From Nocardioides donggukensis (GTDB lineage Bacteria; Actinomycetota; Actinomycetes; Propionibacteriales; Nocardioidaceae), in contig NZ_JACYXZ010000004.1 in NCBI RefSeq assembly GCF_014842875.1, forward strand, positions 186,001 to 250,000: 64,000 nt of DNA, in the 5' to 3' direction. This document shows positions 54,322 to 63,421 of the stretch, in pieces. Positions within the stretch are counted from its first letter, which is position 1; each line of letters begins with the position of its first letter. The notes beneath the pieces are model-generated. The model saw only the letters and a list, made by a program, of their open reading frames with translations. It was not told the origin of the DNA and made no database searches. The position numbers and the translations under genes are program-made.

Positions 54322-55881
54322 TCAGGCCTCGAGGAACCCCTCCTCGACCAGCTCCCGGACCACCGGCAGGTACGCCGTCCGGGCGCCGGCGGCGTCGACC
54401 TCGAGCAGCCCGGCCAGCGCCTCGAGGATCCGGCCGACGGACAGGTCCCCGTCACAGGCGCCGACCAGCGCCGCCTCGACGGTGTCGGCCTTCCGGGCCC
54501 GGCGCAGGCCCCGCTGCTGGCGCAGCACGATCGTGTGCGGGTCCTCCGCGCCCGGGGCGCCGACGGTCTCCTGGCGTACGTCGCTGCGCGCGACGAGGTG
54601 GCTGGCCAGAAGGGACTCGTCGTCGGTCCGGTCGAGCATCCGGACCGCCTCGGCCCACGCGCGGACGGTGGGTGCGATCGGCTGCTCGACCTCCCAGGGC
54701 CACTCCTCCCAGCGCAGGCGGGGCACCTGGTCGGTGCGGCGCAGGTTGATCCAGCCGAAGCCGACCGCCTCGATCCCCTGCTCCTCGAACCAGGCCAGCC
54801 AGGTGTCGTAGCGGTCGAGGTAGTCCGGGTGGCCGTGCAGCCCCGCGTCCTTGAGCCAGAGCTCGACGTAGGCGGCCGGGTCGACCACCTCGCGGCGCAC
54901 CACCCAGGCGTCGCAGTCGCGCACCCAGTCGGCCAGCCGCTCCTCCCAGGGCTGGTCGTCGCGGACCGCCCAGTTCGCGAGCACCTGGCACCAGCCGCCG
55001 GGGGTGAGGTGACCGGGCGCCGCGCGCACGATGTCCTCCACGACCCGGTCGCCGGGCAGTCCGGAGTCGCGGTAGACGAGCCGCTCGCCGGTGGCCGGCG
55101 AGATCACGAACGGCGGGTTGGTGGCGATCAGGTCGAACCGCTCGTCGCGCACTGGCTCGAAGAAGGAGCCGTCCCGGACATCGACCCGGTCCGCGCCCAG
55201 ACCGTTGAGGGCGGCGTTGAAGCCGGCCATCCACAGGGCCCGGGCGTTGACGTCCGTGGCCACCACCCGTCGGCTGTGGGCGGCCAGGTGCAGGGCCTGG
55301 ACCCCGCAGCCGGTGCCGAGGTCGAGCGCCGCGTCCACCGGCTCCCGCAGCGTCAGCTGGGCGAGCGAGGTCGAGGCGCCGGAGATGCCGAGCACGTGGT
55401 CGCGGCCCACCGTCCCGGGCAGGCCGTCCAGGCCCGGGGTCAGGTCGCTGACCACCCAGAGGTCACGCTCGTCGTCGGCGTAGGGCCGGCAGTCGAGCCG
55501 GGCGGCCACCTCGCCGACGCTGCGCTCGAGGATCCCGGCCGCGCAGAGCCGGTCCAGCAGGCCGCGCCGCCCGTCGCCCCCGGGCCGTCCCCCGGAGCCG
55601 GACAGCGCCGCCTCGGCGGCCTCGAGCCGCACCGGGGTCTGGAGCAGGAAGAGCCGGGTCAGCGTCTCCAACGGCGAGCCGCCGGCGGTCCGCCGCAGGG
55701 CCGGCGTGGTCTCGCTGCGCCCCAGCGCCGCGTGCGCCGTCGTACCCAGCAGGTCGGCGACGCCGTCGTGGGTGAACCCGGCCGCGCCGAGCGCCTCCCC
55801 CAGCCGGCCGGCCAGCCCGGTGTCGACCGACGGCCCGGCAGCGGCGGACGGCCCGGCGGCGGGACCGGTCTCGGGGCTCAT
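54322..55881 (-). CDS. HemK/PrmC-like class I methyltransferase
   Basis: 519 residues from ATG 55881 (ATG 55890 also possible). The N-terminal 160 residues are a helical/winged region of the kind listed as DUF7059. The central SAM domain has DLGTGCGVQALHLAAHSRRVVATDVN, DVRDGSFFEPV and the NPPF motif of N-methyltransferases acting on Gln, Asn or adenine. The C-terminal 200 residues carry further helices. The position next to topA is conserved in actinobacteria to my knowledge. The substrate is unknown: ribosomal protein, release factor or nucleic acid are all possible. Confidence 0.85.
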   Translation of the reverse strand: MSPETGPAAGPSAAAGPSVDTGLAGRLGEALGAAGFTHDGVADLLGTTAHAALGRSETTPALRRTAGGSPLETLTRLFLLQTPVRLEAAEAALSGSGGRPGGDGRRGLLDRLCAAGILERSVGEVAARLDCRPYADDERDLWVVSDLTPGLDGLPGTVGRDHVLGISGASTSLAQLTLREPVDAALDLGTGCGVQALHLAAHSRRVVATDVNARALWMAGFNAALNGLGADRVDVRDGSFFEPVRDERFDLIATNPPFVISPATGERLVYRDSGLPGDRVVEDIVRAAPGHLTPGGWCQVLANWAVRDDQPWEERLADWVRDCDAWVVRREVVDPAAYVELWLKDAGLHGHPDYLDRYDTWLAWFEEQGIEAVGFGWINLRRTDQVPRLRWEEWPWEVEQPIAPTVRAWAEAVRMLDRTDDESLLASHLVARSDVRQETVGAPGAEDPHTIVLRQQRGLRRARKADTVEAALVGACDGDLSVGRILEALAGLLEVDAAGARTAYLPVVRELVEEGFLEA

Positions 55882-55930
55882 GCCGCGCATCGTCCCACGC
55901 GACCCGTCGTCAGTGTCGGCCCCCAACACC

Positions 55931-56022
55931 CCGACCCGTCGCTTGTGTCGGCCGTAAATGCCGCGACCCGTCGCTTCTGTCCGCGCCGGGGTCGGCGGAG
56001 GTGGACAGAAACGACGGGTCGC
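55931..56022. repeat. Three more copies of the CGACGGGTCG element, one pair forming a hairpin
   Basis: Minus-oriented copies at 55931-55949 and 55963-55981 (again 32 bp apart) and a plus-oriented copy at 56004-56022. The last two form an inverted repeat matching at 18 of 19 positions with a 22-nt loop. The hairpin lies 6 bp after the pyrophosphatase stop codon and could terminate that transcript. Same family as 28064-28146. Confidence 0.8.
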
Positions 56023-56028
56023 GGTGGG

Positions 56029-58347
56029 TCAGGCGGTGTCCGGCGAGCCCGGGGTGCCCGGCGTGGTGGCGTGGGCGTCGTCGCCGAGGACGACCTCGCG
56101 CTGCTTGGACACGAAGACGGCTCCGGCGATGATCGCGACCGCCACCAGGGCGATGGTGATCCGCAGGACGTCGTTCTGGTCGTCGCCGACGCTCATCGAG
56201 ACCACGGCGCTGGCGATCAGCAGCGAGACCAGGTTCATCACCTTGATCAGCGGGTTGATCGCCGGGCCGGCGGTGTCCTTGAACGGGTCGCCGACGGTGT
56301 CGCCGATGACCGTCGCCTCGTGGGCGGGCGAGCCCTTGCCCCCGTGGTTGCCGTCCTCGACGAGCTTCTTGGCGTTGTCCCAGGCACCACCGGAGTTGGC
56401 CAGGAAGACCGCCATCAGCGTGCCGGTGCCGATCGCACCGGCCAGGAACCCGGCCAGCGCGGTGGCGCCGAGGCCGAAGCCGACGGCGATCGGTGCCAGC
56501 ACCGCGAGGATGCCCGGGGTGATCAGCTCACGCAGGGAGTCCTTGGTGACGATGTCGACGACCTTGCCGTACTCCGGCCGGCCGGTGCCCTCCATGATCC
56601 CGGGGATCTCCCGGAACTGGCGGCGCACCTCGTAGACCACCGCTCCCGCGGCCCGGGCGACGGCGTTGATGGCCAGGCCCGAGAAGAGGAACACGACCGC
56701 GGCGCCGATCAGCACGCCCACCAGCACGGCCGGGTTGAAGACGCTGAAGTCCAGCAGGTTCGCCTCGTCGGCCGTCGGGTTGGCGTCGCGCAGCGACTCG
56801 AACACCGAGGTGGCGTAGGAGCCGAACAGGGCCGTGGCGGCCAGCACCGCGGTCGCGATCGCGATCCCCTTGGTGATCGCCTTCGTGGTGTTGCCGACGG
56901 CGTCCAGCTCGGTGAGGATCTGAGCGCCCTCCGGGCTGACGTCGCCGGACATCTCGGCGATGCCCTGGGCGTTGTCGGAGACCGGGCCGAAGGTGTCCAT
57001 GGCGACGATCACGCCGACGGTGGTGAGCAGGCCGCAGCCGGCCAGCGCCACCGCGAACAGCGAGACTGTCAGCGCCGCACCGCCGAGCAGGTAGGCGCCG
57101 AAGACCGCAGCGCCGATGACGAGCGTCGTGTAGACCGCCGACTCGAAGCCGACCGACAGGCCGGAGAGGATCACGGTGGCCGCACCGGTGAGGGAGGTCT
57201 TGCCGACGTCCTTGACCGGGCGGTGCTCGGTGCCGGTGTAGTAGCCGGTCAGGGCCAGGATGCCGGCCGACATCACGATGCCGATCACCACGGCCGAGGC
57301 CGCGATGAACCGTGGGTCGCCGTCCGCCGAGGCGAGGTCGCCGGCGATGTTGGTGAAGTCGGCGAAGCTGCTCGGCAGGTAGACGTAGGACAGCACGATG
57401 CTGGCCACCGCGGCGATGCCCGAGGAGAGGTAGAACGACTTGTTGATCGTGGTCAGGCCGTTCTCGCCCACCTTGGGCTTGGTGAGGTAGACGCCGGCGA
57501 CGGCCGTGAGCGCGCCGATCGCGGGGATCAGCAGCGGGAACACCAGGCCCTTGTCGCCGAAGGCCTGCGAGCCCAGGATCAGCGCGGCGACCAGCGTGAC
57601 GGCGTAGGACTCGAAGAGGTCGGCGGCCATGCCGGCGCAGTCGCCGACGTTGTCGCCCACGTTGTCCGCGATCGTCGCGGCGTTGCGCGGGTCGTCCTCG
57701 GGGATGTTGTTCTCCACCTTGCCGACCAGGTCGGCGCCGACGTCGGCGGCCTTGGTGAAGATGCCGCCGCCGACCCGCATGAACATCGCGAGCAGTGCGG
57801 CGCCGAAGCCGAAGCCCTCGAGCACGTCGGGCGCCTCGTCCTGGAAGAGGAGTACGACGACGCTGGCGCCCAGGAGGCCCAGGCCGACGGTGAGCATGCC
57901 GACCATGGCGCCGGTGCGCAGACCGATGGTCATGGCGGGCTCGCGGCCGGCGGTGTTGGCCGCGGACGCGACGCGCAGGTTCGCGCGGACCGCGAGGTTC
58001 ATGCCCAGGTAGCCCACCGTCGCCGAGAAGCCGGCCCCGACGAAGAAGAAGATCGAGCGGAAGATCCGGACGGTCGTGTCCTCCGCGGGCAGCGCCAACA
58101 ACAGGAAGAACGCCACCACGGCGAAGATCCCCAGCGTGCGGAACTGCCGGGTCAGGTAGGCGTTGGCGCCCTCCTGCACTGCCTGTGCGATGCGCTGCAT
58201 GTTGTCGGTGCCTTCACCGGCGGCGAGCACCTCGTTCCGGAACATGGCGGCCAGCCCGAGCGCGACGAGCGCGATCGCGGCGACGACGATGACGAGAACG
58301 AGATTGCCTCCGGAGACATCCACGACAGCGGGGTGGATCCCGGTCAT
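56029..58347 (-). CDS. hppA: Membrane-bound H+-translocating pyrophosphatase, K+-independent type
   Basis: 772 residues, ATG start with GGAGAAAC before it. About 16 membrane helices. Catalytic motifs are visible: GGGIFTKAADVGADLVGKVE, DNVGDNVGDCAGM and the C-terminal DTVGDPFKDTAGPAINPLIK. The residue that separates subclasses is Lys in GNTTKAITKG, which marks K+-independent proton pumps (K+-dependent forms have Ala). It couples PPi hydrolysis to H+ export and complements the soluble Ppa at 23981. Confidence 0.95.
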   Translation of the reverse strand: MTGIHPAVVDVSGGNLVLVIVVAAIALVALGLAAMFRNEVLAAGEGTDNMQRIAQAVQEGANAYLTRQFRTLGIFAVVAFFLLLALPAEDTTVRIFRSIFFFVGAGFSATVGYLGMNLAVRANLRVASAANTAGREPAMTIGLRTGAMVGMLTVGLGLLGASVVVLLFQDEAPDVLEGFGFGAALLAMFMRVGGGIFTKAADVGADLVGKVENNIPEDDPRNAATIADNVGDNVGDCAGMAADLFESYAVTLVAALILGSQAFGDKGLVFPLLIPAIGALTAVAGVYLTKPKVGENGLTTINKSFYLSSGIAAVASIVLSYVYLPSSFADFTNIAGDLASADGDPRFIAASAVVIGIVMSAGILALTGYYTGTEHRPVKDVGKTSLTGAATVILSGLSVGFESAVYTTLVIGAAVFGAYLLGGAALTVSLFAVALAGCGLLTTVGVIVAMDTFGPVSDNAQGIAEMSGDVSPEGAQILTELDAVGNTTKAITKGIAIATAVLAATALFGSYATSVFESLRDANPTADEANLLDFSVFNPAVLVGVLIGAAVVFLFSGLAINAVARAAGAVVYEVRRQFREIPGIMEGTGRPEYGKVVDIVTKDSLRELITPGILAVLAPIAVGFGLGATALAGFLAGAIGTGTLMAVFLANSGGAWDNAKKLVEDGNHGGKGSPAHEATVIGDTVGDPFKDTAGPAINPLIKVMNLVSLLIASAVVSMSVGDDQNDVLRITIALVAVAIIAGAVFVSKQREVVLGDDAHATTPGTPGSPDTA

Positions 58348-58552
58348 GTTTCTCCTCGAGTGTGATGCTGCTAACGCGAACGAGCCGGATTCTACGCACG
58401 GCGCGGGGCCTCACGGCAGCAGGGTGTGACCCGGGACACGTCCGTGTCGGGCGGGACCGGCGGGTCGGGACAGCATCGCGGAACGCCATCCGCTGGACGG
58501 GACCAGGCAGGACCAGCCGGACCTCGTGGGAGAGGGGCGGCGCCGGGTCGGG

Positions 58553-58894
58553 TCAGCCGGCGTCGGCGGCAGCGGCCTCGGGCGAGTCGTGGATCGTGAA
58601 CACCTTGGCCAGGCCGGTGATCCGGAAGATCTTGAGCAACCGGTCCTGGTTGCAGATCAGCTGCAGCGAGCCGTTGTGCGCCCGGACCTTCTTCAGCCCA
58701 CCCACGAGCACGCCCAGGCCGGTGGAGTCGAGGAACTCGACACCGCTCATGTCGATGATCAGGTCGTAGACGCCCGCGCCGACGAGGTCGGAGATCTTGT
58801 CGCGCAGCTTGGGGGCGGTGTAGACGTCGATCTCGCCCTCGACCGCGACAATGGTCACGCCGTCGGCGTCCCGCGTCACAAGAGTCAGGTCCAC
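58553..58894 (-). CDS. STAS-domain anti-sigma factor antagonist
   Basis: 113 residues from GTG 58894 with GGAGGAG upstream. SpoIIAA/RsbV-like fold: [17 protein letters not shown], then the phosphorylation site [19 protein letters not shown] with Ser/Thr in DST. The C-terminal part is typical ([25 protein letters not shown]). Dephosphorylated antagonists bind an anti-sigma kinase and free a stress sigma factor. No anti-sigma kinase or sigma factor gene is adjacent, so its partners lie elsewhere. Divergent from the helicase gene. Confidence 0.92.
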   Translation of the reverse strand: MDLTLVTRDADGVTIVAVEGEIDVYTAPKLRDKISDLVGAGVYDLIIDMSGVEFLDSTGLGVLVGGLKKVRAHNGSLQLICNQDRLLKIFRITGLAKVFTIHDSPEAAAADAG

Positions 58895-59063
58895 GTGTCT
58901 CCTCCACGGGCTCGAGAGCCTCCAGGCCTTCGGAGTCCTCAGTCGCCCCGATGCGTCCGCCCATATCAAACCATGCGGCCCGACAGTCGCGCATGCGCAT
59001 CCTCGCGTCCGCGGTGCGTGCCGTCGGCGACCCACCGTCGGTGCCCCTTGCCAGACTGGGCGG

Positions 59064-61388
59064 GTGCCCTCGTCTCCCCCGTCCTCGACGCCTCCGGTCC
59101 GGGACCTCGTCACCCGGCTCAGCGCGGGCGACCGGGCCGACCGGCTGACGCACCTGGAGGTCCTGCCTCCGCGTGCCGCGACGTACGCCGACTGGCCGGC
59201 CTGGGCGCCCGGGGACGTGGTCGCCGCCTGGCAGGGCCGGGGCGTCGACCGTCCGTGGGCACACCAGGTGGAGGCCGCCGACCACGCCTGGGCCGGGCGC
59301 CACGTCGTGGTCTCCACGGGGACCGCGTCGGGCAAGTCGCTGGCCTACCAGCTGCCGGCGGCGACGGCCAGCCTCACCGGGCGCGGCGCGCGCGGGGAGC
59401 GCGGGGCCGGCACGCTCTACGTGGCGCCGACCAAGGCACTGGCCCAGGACCAGCTGTCCGGGCTGCTCGACCTGGGCCTCGGTCTGCGCGCCACCACCCA
59501 CGACGGGGACAGCTCCCGGGAGCAGCGGGACTGGGCCCGCGACCACGCGGAGCTCCTGCTGACGAACCCCGACATGCTGCACCACTCGCTGCTGCCGGGG
59601 CACGAGCGCTGGGGACGCTTCCTCGGCTCGCTGCGGTTCGTCGTCATCGACGAGTGCCACCACTACCGGGGTGTGTTCGGTGCTCACGTGTCCCACGTGC
59701 TGCGACGACTGCGCCGGGTCTGCGCTCTGCACGGCGCCGACCCGACGTTCGTGCTGGCCTCGGCGACCGTGGCCGAGCCGGCCGAGCTCGCCTCCCGGCT
59801 CACGGGCCACGACGTGGTGGCGGTGACCGAGGACGCCTCGCCGCGCGGGCAGGTGGCCCTGGCGCTGTGGGAGCCGGGCTTCACCTCGTTCGTGGGAGAG
59901 AACGGGGCACCGGTACGCCGTGCCGCGACGTCCGAGGTCGCCGACCTGCTCACCGACCTCGTCCTGGAGGGGGCCCGGACGCTCGCCTTCGTCCGCTCCC
60001 GCCGAGGCGCCGAGACGGTCGCCCAGACCTCGGCCGGTCACCTGGCCGAGGTCGCGCCGGAGCTGGCCGGCCGGGTCGCGCCGTACCGCGGCGGCTACCT
60101 CCCCGAGGAGCGCCGGGCCCTGGAGCAGCGCCTCCGGTCCGGTGAGCTCCTCGGGCTGGCCACCACCAACGCGCTCGAGCTCGGCATCGACGTCAGCGGT
60201 CTGGACGCCGTGCTCCTGGCCGGCTTCCCCGGCACGCGGGCCGCCCTGTGGCAGCAGGTCGGCCGGGCCGGCCGGGGTGCCCGCGATGCCCTCGGGGTCC
60301 TGGTGGCGCGCGACGACCCGCTCGACACCTACCTGGTCACCCACCCCGAGTCGCTGCTGGGGAGGCCGGTGGAGGCGTGCGTCTTCGACCCCGGCAACCC
60401 GTACGTGCTGGGGCCGCACCTGTGCGCGGCCGCCGCGGAGTCACCCCTGTCCGTCGGCGACCTGCCGCTGTTCGGTCCCACCGCGCGCGAGGCTGTGGAC
60501 TCGTTGGCCGCGTCGGGCCTGCTCCGACGCCGGTCGTCGCGCTGGTTCTGGACCGACCGGCGACGGGCCAGCGACCTCGCCGACATCCGGTCGGTCGGCG
60601 GTGCGCCGGTCCAGCTCGTCGAGTCCGCCACCGGGCGGGTGGTCGGCACCGTCGACGCCGCCGCGGCCCACGGCTCCGCCCACCCCGGGGCCGTCTACGT
60701 GCACCTCGGCGAGACCTGGCTGGTCTCCGAGCTGGACCTCGGGACCAACGTCGCCATGATGGACCGGGCCGAGGTCGACCACAGCACGTCGGCCCGGGAG
60801 GTCACCGACATCCGGATCGTGCAGGAGCGCCGGCACGAGGCCTGGGGGCGGTGCCGGCTCGCCGTCGGGGAGGTGGAGGTCTCCCACCAGGTGGTGTCCT
60901 ACCTGCGACGCCGGGTGCCGACGGGGGAGGTGCTCTCCGAGGAGCCGCTGGACCTGCCCGAGCGCAGTCTGCGCACGACCGCCGTCTGGTGGACGGTCCC
61001 CCCGGGGGTGCTCTCCGACGCCGGCCTCGAGGACTCGGACCTGCCGGGATCGGCGCACGCCGCCGAGCACGCCTCGATCGGGTTGCTTCCGCTGTTCGCG
61101 ACCTGCGACCGCTGGGACATCGGCGGGGTCTCGACGGCCCTCCATCCGGACACCGGCATGCTGACCGTCTTCGTCCACGACGGGCACCCCGGTGGTGCGG
61201 GCTTCGCCGAGCGGGGCTTCACCTCGGCCCGGACCTGGCTCACCGCCACCCGGGAGGCGATCGCGAGCTGCGGGTGTGCCGAGGGGTGCCCGTCCTGCAT
61301 CCAGTCCCCCAAGTGCGGCAACCAGAACAGCCCGCTCGACAAGGCCGGGGCCGTCGCGCTGCTCGACGTCCTGCTGGCCGACGCCTGA
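59064..61388 (+). CDS. DEAD/DEAH-box helicase with DUF1998 zinc module (MrfA/Hrq1-like)
   Basis: 774 residues from GTG 59064. Superfamily 2 motifs: [13 protein letters not shown], Ia [22 protein letters not shown] (DECH), [28 protein letters not shown] and [24 protein letters not shown]. The C-terminal region has the DUF1998-type four-cysteine cluster [17 protein letters not shown]. MrfA in Bacillus and Hrq1 in fungi are 3'-to-5' DNA helicases in repair of mitomycin or cross-link damage. The MrfB exonuclease partner is not adjacent. The gene is convergent with the surface-protein locus. Confidence 0.9.
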   Translation: MPSSPPSSTPPVRDLVTRLSAGDRADRLTHLEVLPPRAATYADWPAWAPGDVVAAWQGRGVDRPWAHQVEAADHAWAGRHVVVSTGTASGKSLAYQLPAATASLTGRGARGERGAGTLYVAPTKALAQDQLSGLLDLGLGLRATTHDGDSSREQRDWARDHAELLLTNPDMLHHSLLPGHERWGRFLGSLRFVVIDECHHYRGVFGAHVSHVLRRLRRVCALHGADPTFVLASATVAEPAELASRLTGHDVVAVTEDASPRGQVALALWEPGFTSFVGENGAPVRRAATSEVADLLTDLVLEGARTLAFVRSRRGAETVAQTSAGHLAEVAPELAGRVAPYRGGYLPEERRALEQRLRSGELLGLATTNALELGIDVSGLDAVLLAGFPGTRAALWQQVGRAGRGARDALGVLVARDDPLDTYLVTHPESLLGRPVEACVFDPGNPYVLGPHLCAAAAESPLSVGDLPLFGPTAREAVDSLAASGLLRRRSSRWFWTDRRRASDLADIRSVGGAPVQLVESATGRVVGTVDAAAAHGSAHPGAVYVHLGETWLVSELDLGTNVAMMDRAEVDHSTSAREVTDIRIVQERRHEAWGRCRLAVGEVEVSHQVVSYLRRRVPTGEVLSEEPLDLPERSLRTTAVWWTVPPGVLSDAGLEDSDLPGSAHAAEHASIGLLPLFATCDRWDIGGVSTALHPDTGMLTVFVHDGHPGGAGFAERGFTSARTWLTATREAIASCGCAEGCPSCIQSPKCGNQNSPLDKAGAVALLDVLLADA

Positions 61389-61402
61389 GCCGAGCGGGTG
61401 CC

Positions 61403-61505
61403 GGGCCCGGCCGGACTCTGGGCCTGGGCCGGCGTCTGGGCCCGGCCGACGTCAGGGCCCGGTCGGCGTCCGGGCCCGGCCGGCGTCAGGGCCCGGCCGG
61501 CGTCA
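61403..61505. repeat. Six tandem ~17-bp GGGCCCGGCCGGCGTCA units
   Basis: Units of 17 (one of 18) bp run from 15 bp after the helicase stop to the stop codon of the signal-peptidase gene; the last TCA of the array is that stop codon. Each unit contains a self-complementary GGGCCC or GGCCGGCC core. It lies between convergent genes and may act in bidirectional termination. Confidence 0.8.
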
Positions 61506-62819
61506 GGGCAGCGAGACCGGGGCCGGCACGCAGACCCGCCGCGTGCCGTTGCCGGAGAACACCACCAGGTTGGAGGCGGCCGACTCACCGCCGGGCACGA
61601 TCGCGACCAGCCAGAACGAGCCCGCGACGTTGTTCAGGCCGGCCACCAGCTCGGCACTGCGCACCGTGCCCGGGGTGATCGACTGGGGCGGGTACAGGTC
61701 GTCGGTGTAGCGGATCTCGAACGACGAGGGGTTCACGCTGGAGGTCCAGTCGATCGAGGTGGTCTGGTTGCCGTTGCTCACCGTGCAGCCCGTGATGCGC
61801 GGCGCCGGAGGCGTCGCGACGGCGCGGCTGAACGTGCCTGAGGTGGCGCCCGCGGAGTCGGTGTAGAACGCCTCGGTCTGCCGCGGCGCCGGGAGCAGCG
61901 CCAGCCCCAGCGCGACCGCGCAGACCACGACGGCGAGCGGCTTGCGCAGGTCGCGACGGGGGCCGCCGGGCTCCCCGGTGCCGCCCGAATCCCCCGACTC
62001 GGTGCCGGTGGCGTCCGCCTCCTCGGACCACTGCTGGAGCACGGCGTCCCAGTCGGCCGGCAGCCAGTCCTGGTCGGGCTCGCTCGGCCGCCAGCCGGTC
62101 GTGGTCGGGCCGATCGGTACGGCGACCTCGGCAGGGACGGCATCGACCAGGTCGGTGGGACGGTGCGCGAGCCCCTGCTCCGGCTCCATGCCGGGACCCG
62201 TCTCTGGACCTGCCTCCGGGCCCGGCTCCGGATCTGTCCCGGAACCCGGCTCGGAACCCTGCTCGGAGCCGGGCAGCGGTGCCCGCCGCCCGAACGCGAT
62301 GACCAGCGCCACGGCCGCCAGGGCGCCGCCGCCGAACATCCCCACCGGTCCGCTGAGCCAGGTGGCGACGTACCCGGCCCGCGGGATGTCGAAGAGCACC
62401 CGGTCGGCCTCGCGCACGACGTACACGTCGCTGTCGACCACGCGGTTCGCGTCGCCCCGGAGCACCAGGCTGGCCTGGTCGCCGGAGAGCGCCACGTCCT
62501 CGATGCGGTGGGTGACCCGGACGTCGCCCTTGGTCAGCACGGTCACCACGTCGCCGACCGCGAGGTCGGTCGCGGGCACGGTGCGGGAGACGGCCAGCGC
62601 GCCGGTCTCGATGGCGGGCGCCATCGAGCCGGACCTGAACACGACGAGCCGCAGGTCGAGCGTCACCGCGGCGAGCGCGACGAGCACGCAGAGCACGCCC
62701 GCCACCGCGCCGGCGGTCAGGGCGGCCTCCCGGAGCAGCCCGGGGAGCCGGGTGCGCAGGGGTGCCGCGGTTTCCGGGCTCCCCGGGCTCCGCGTGCTCG
62801 TCGCGCTCGTCGTCGTCAT
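61503..62819 (-). CDS. S26B signal peptidase fused to a SipW-type substrate-like C-terminus
   Basis: 438 residues, ATG 62819. Residues 1-178: a membrane helix (about 34-55), then an archaeal/ER-type signal peptidase with Ser65 in FRSGSMAP, His104 in VTHRI and Asp in RGDAN (122-125), then a second helix (about 158-176). Residues 180-290 are a Gly/Pro/Glu-rich linker. Residues 292-333 form another hydrophobic stretch ending TEAFYTDSAGATSGTFS, which looks like the SipW-dependent signal region of TasA-type proteins. Residues 335-438 are a fibronectin-III-like beta domain. It overlaps the stop of the upstream gene by one base (TGATG). The likely role is to process the neighbour at 62819, and possibly itself. 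Confidence 0.8.
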   Translation of the reverse strand: MTTTSATSTRSPGSPETAAPLRTRLPGLLREAALTAGAVAGVLCVLVALAAVTLDLRLVVFRSGSMAPAIETGALAVSRTVPATDLAVGDVVTVLTKGDVRVTHRIEDVALSGDQASLVLRGDANRVVDSDVYVVREADRVLFDIPRAGYVATWLSGPVGMFGGGALAAVALVIAFGRRAPLPGSEQGSEPGSGTDPEPGPEAGPETGPGMEPEQGLAHRPTDLVDAVPAEVAVPIGPTTTGWRPSEPDQDWLPADWDAVLQQWSEEADATGTESGDSGGTGEPGGPRRDLRKPLAVVVCAVALGLALLPAPRQTEAFYTDSAGATSGTFSRAVATPPAPRITGCTVSNGNQTTSIDWTSSVNPSSFEIRYTDDLYPPQSITPGTVRSAELVAGLNNVAGSFWLVAIVPGGESAASNLVVFSGNGTRRVCVPAPVSLP

Positions 62820-63421
62820 CAGGGTGCGCCGACCTGCTTGGCGTTGAAGGTGAACGTGGCGGTGGTGGACTGGCCCTGCCCGGTGGTGGTCCCGGACGGC
62901 AGGGTGGCGCTGACGCAGACGTTCTCGCTGCCGGAGGCGGCCACGGGCCGGTTGGCCGAGATCACCTGCTGTGCGGTGTTCATCGTCGCGTTGAAGGTCT
63001 GGGTGCCGCCGGTGCAGGACATCGACGCGCCGGACCCGCTCACCGCGCCACCGGGCACCACCCGGAAGACGAGGAGCGACCCGAGCGGCCCCGGCGCGAC
63101 CCCGGTGGCGGTGTAGGTGAAGTCGATGCTGCCGGCGTTCTGGACGTTGACCGCGGCGGCCTTGGACTGGCCGGGCTCCATGTTGGCCAGGGCGAAGCTG
63201 CTCGTGAACGCCGCGGGGTTGTTGTCGGCCCCGTTCAGCTTGATGTCGAGGGTCCCGGCGGTGAACGTGCCGCCCTGGAGGGTGGCGGTGTCGGTCCAGT
63301 AGGCCAGCGTGCTGACCGTCCCGAGGCCGAGCACGATGCCCAGGCTGAGGACCGCCCTCGTGCGCGCGCTGCGCAGCCCTCGCAGCAGTCGGCGCGGGGT
63401 GGGGAGTGTGCGGTCGGTCAT
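62819..63421 (-). CDS. SipW-dependent TasA/camelysin-like surface protein
   Basis: 200 residues. Basic N-terminus, hydrophobic helix (residues 22-41) and the LAYWTDTATLQGGTFTAGTLDIKLNG block that marks SipW-processed proteins: in Bacillus, TasA and camelysin have the same FxD/SGTFxAGxLDL pattern after cleavage. The rest is a beta-sandwich with two Cys (SCTGG and NVCVSA) that may form a disulfide. It is probably exported and assembled on the surface. ATGA overlap with the LPXTG-protein gene and TGATG overlap with the peptidase gene, so all three are translationally coupled. Confidence 0.85.
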   Translation of the reverse strand: MTDRTLPTPRRLLRGLRSARTRAVLSLGIVLGLGTVSTLAYWTDTATLQGGTFTAGTLDIKLNGADNNPAAFTSSFALANMEPGQSKAAAVNVQNAGSIDFTYTATGVAPGPLGSLLVFRVVPGGAVSGSGASMSCTGGTQTFNATMNTAQQVISANRPVAASGSENVCVSATLPSGTTTGQGQSTTATFTFNAKQVGAP

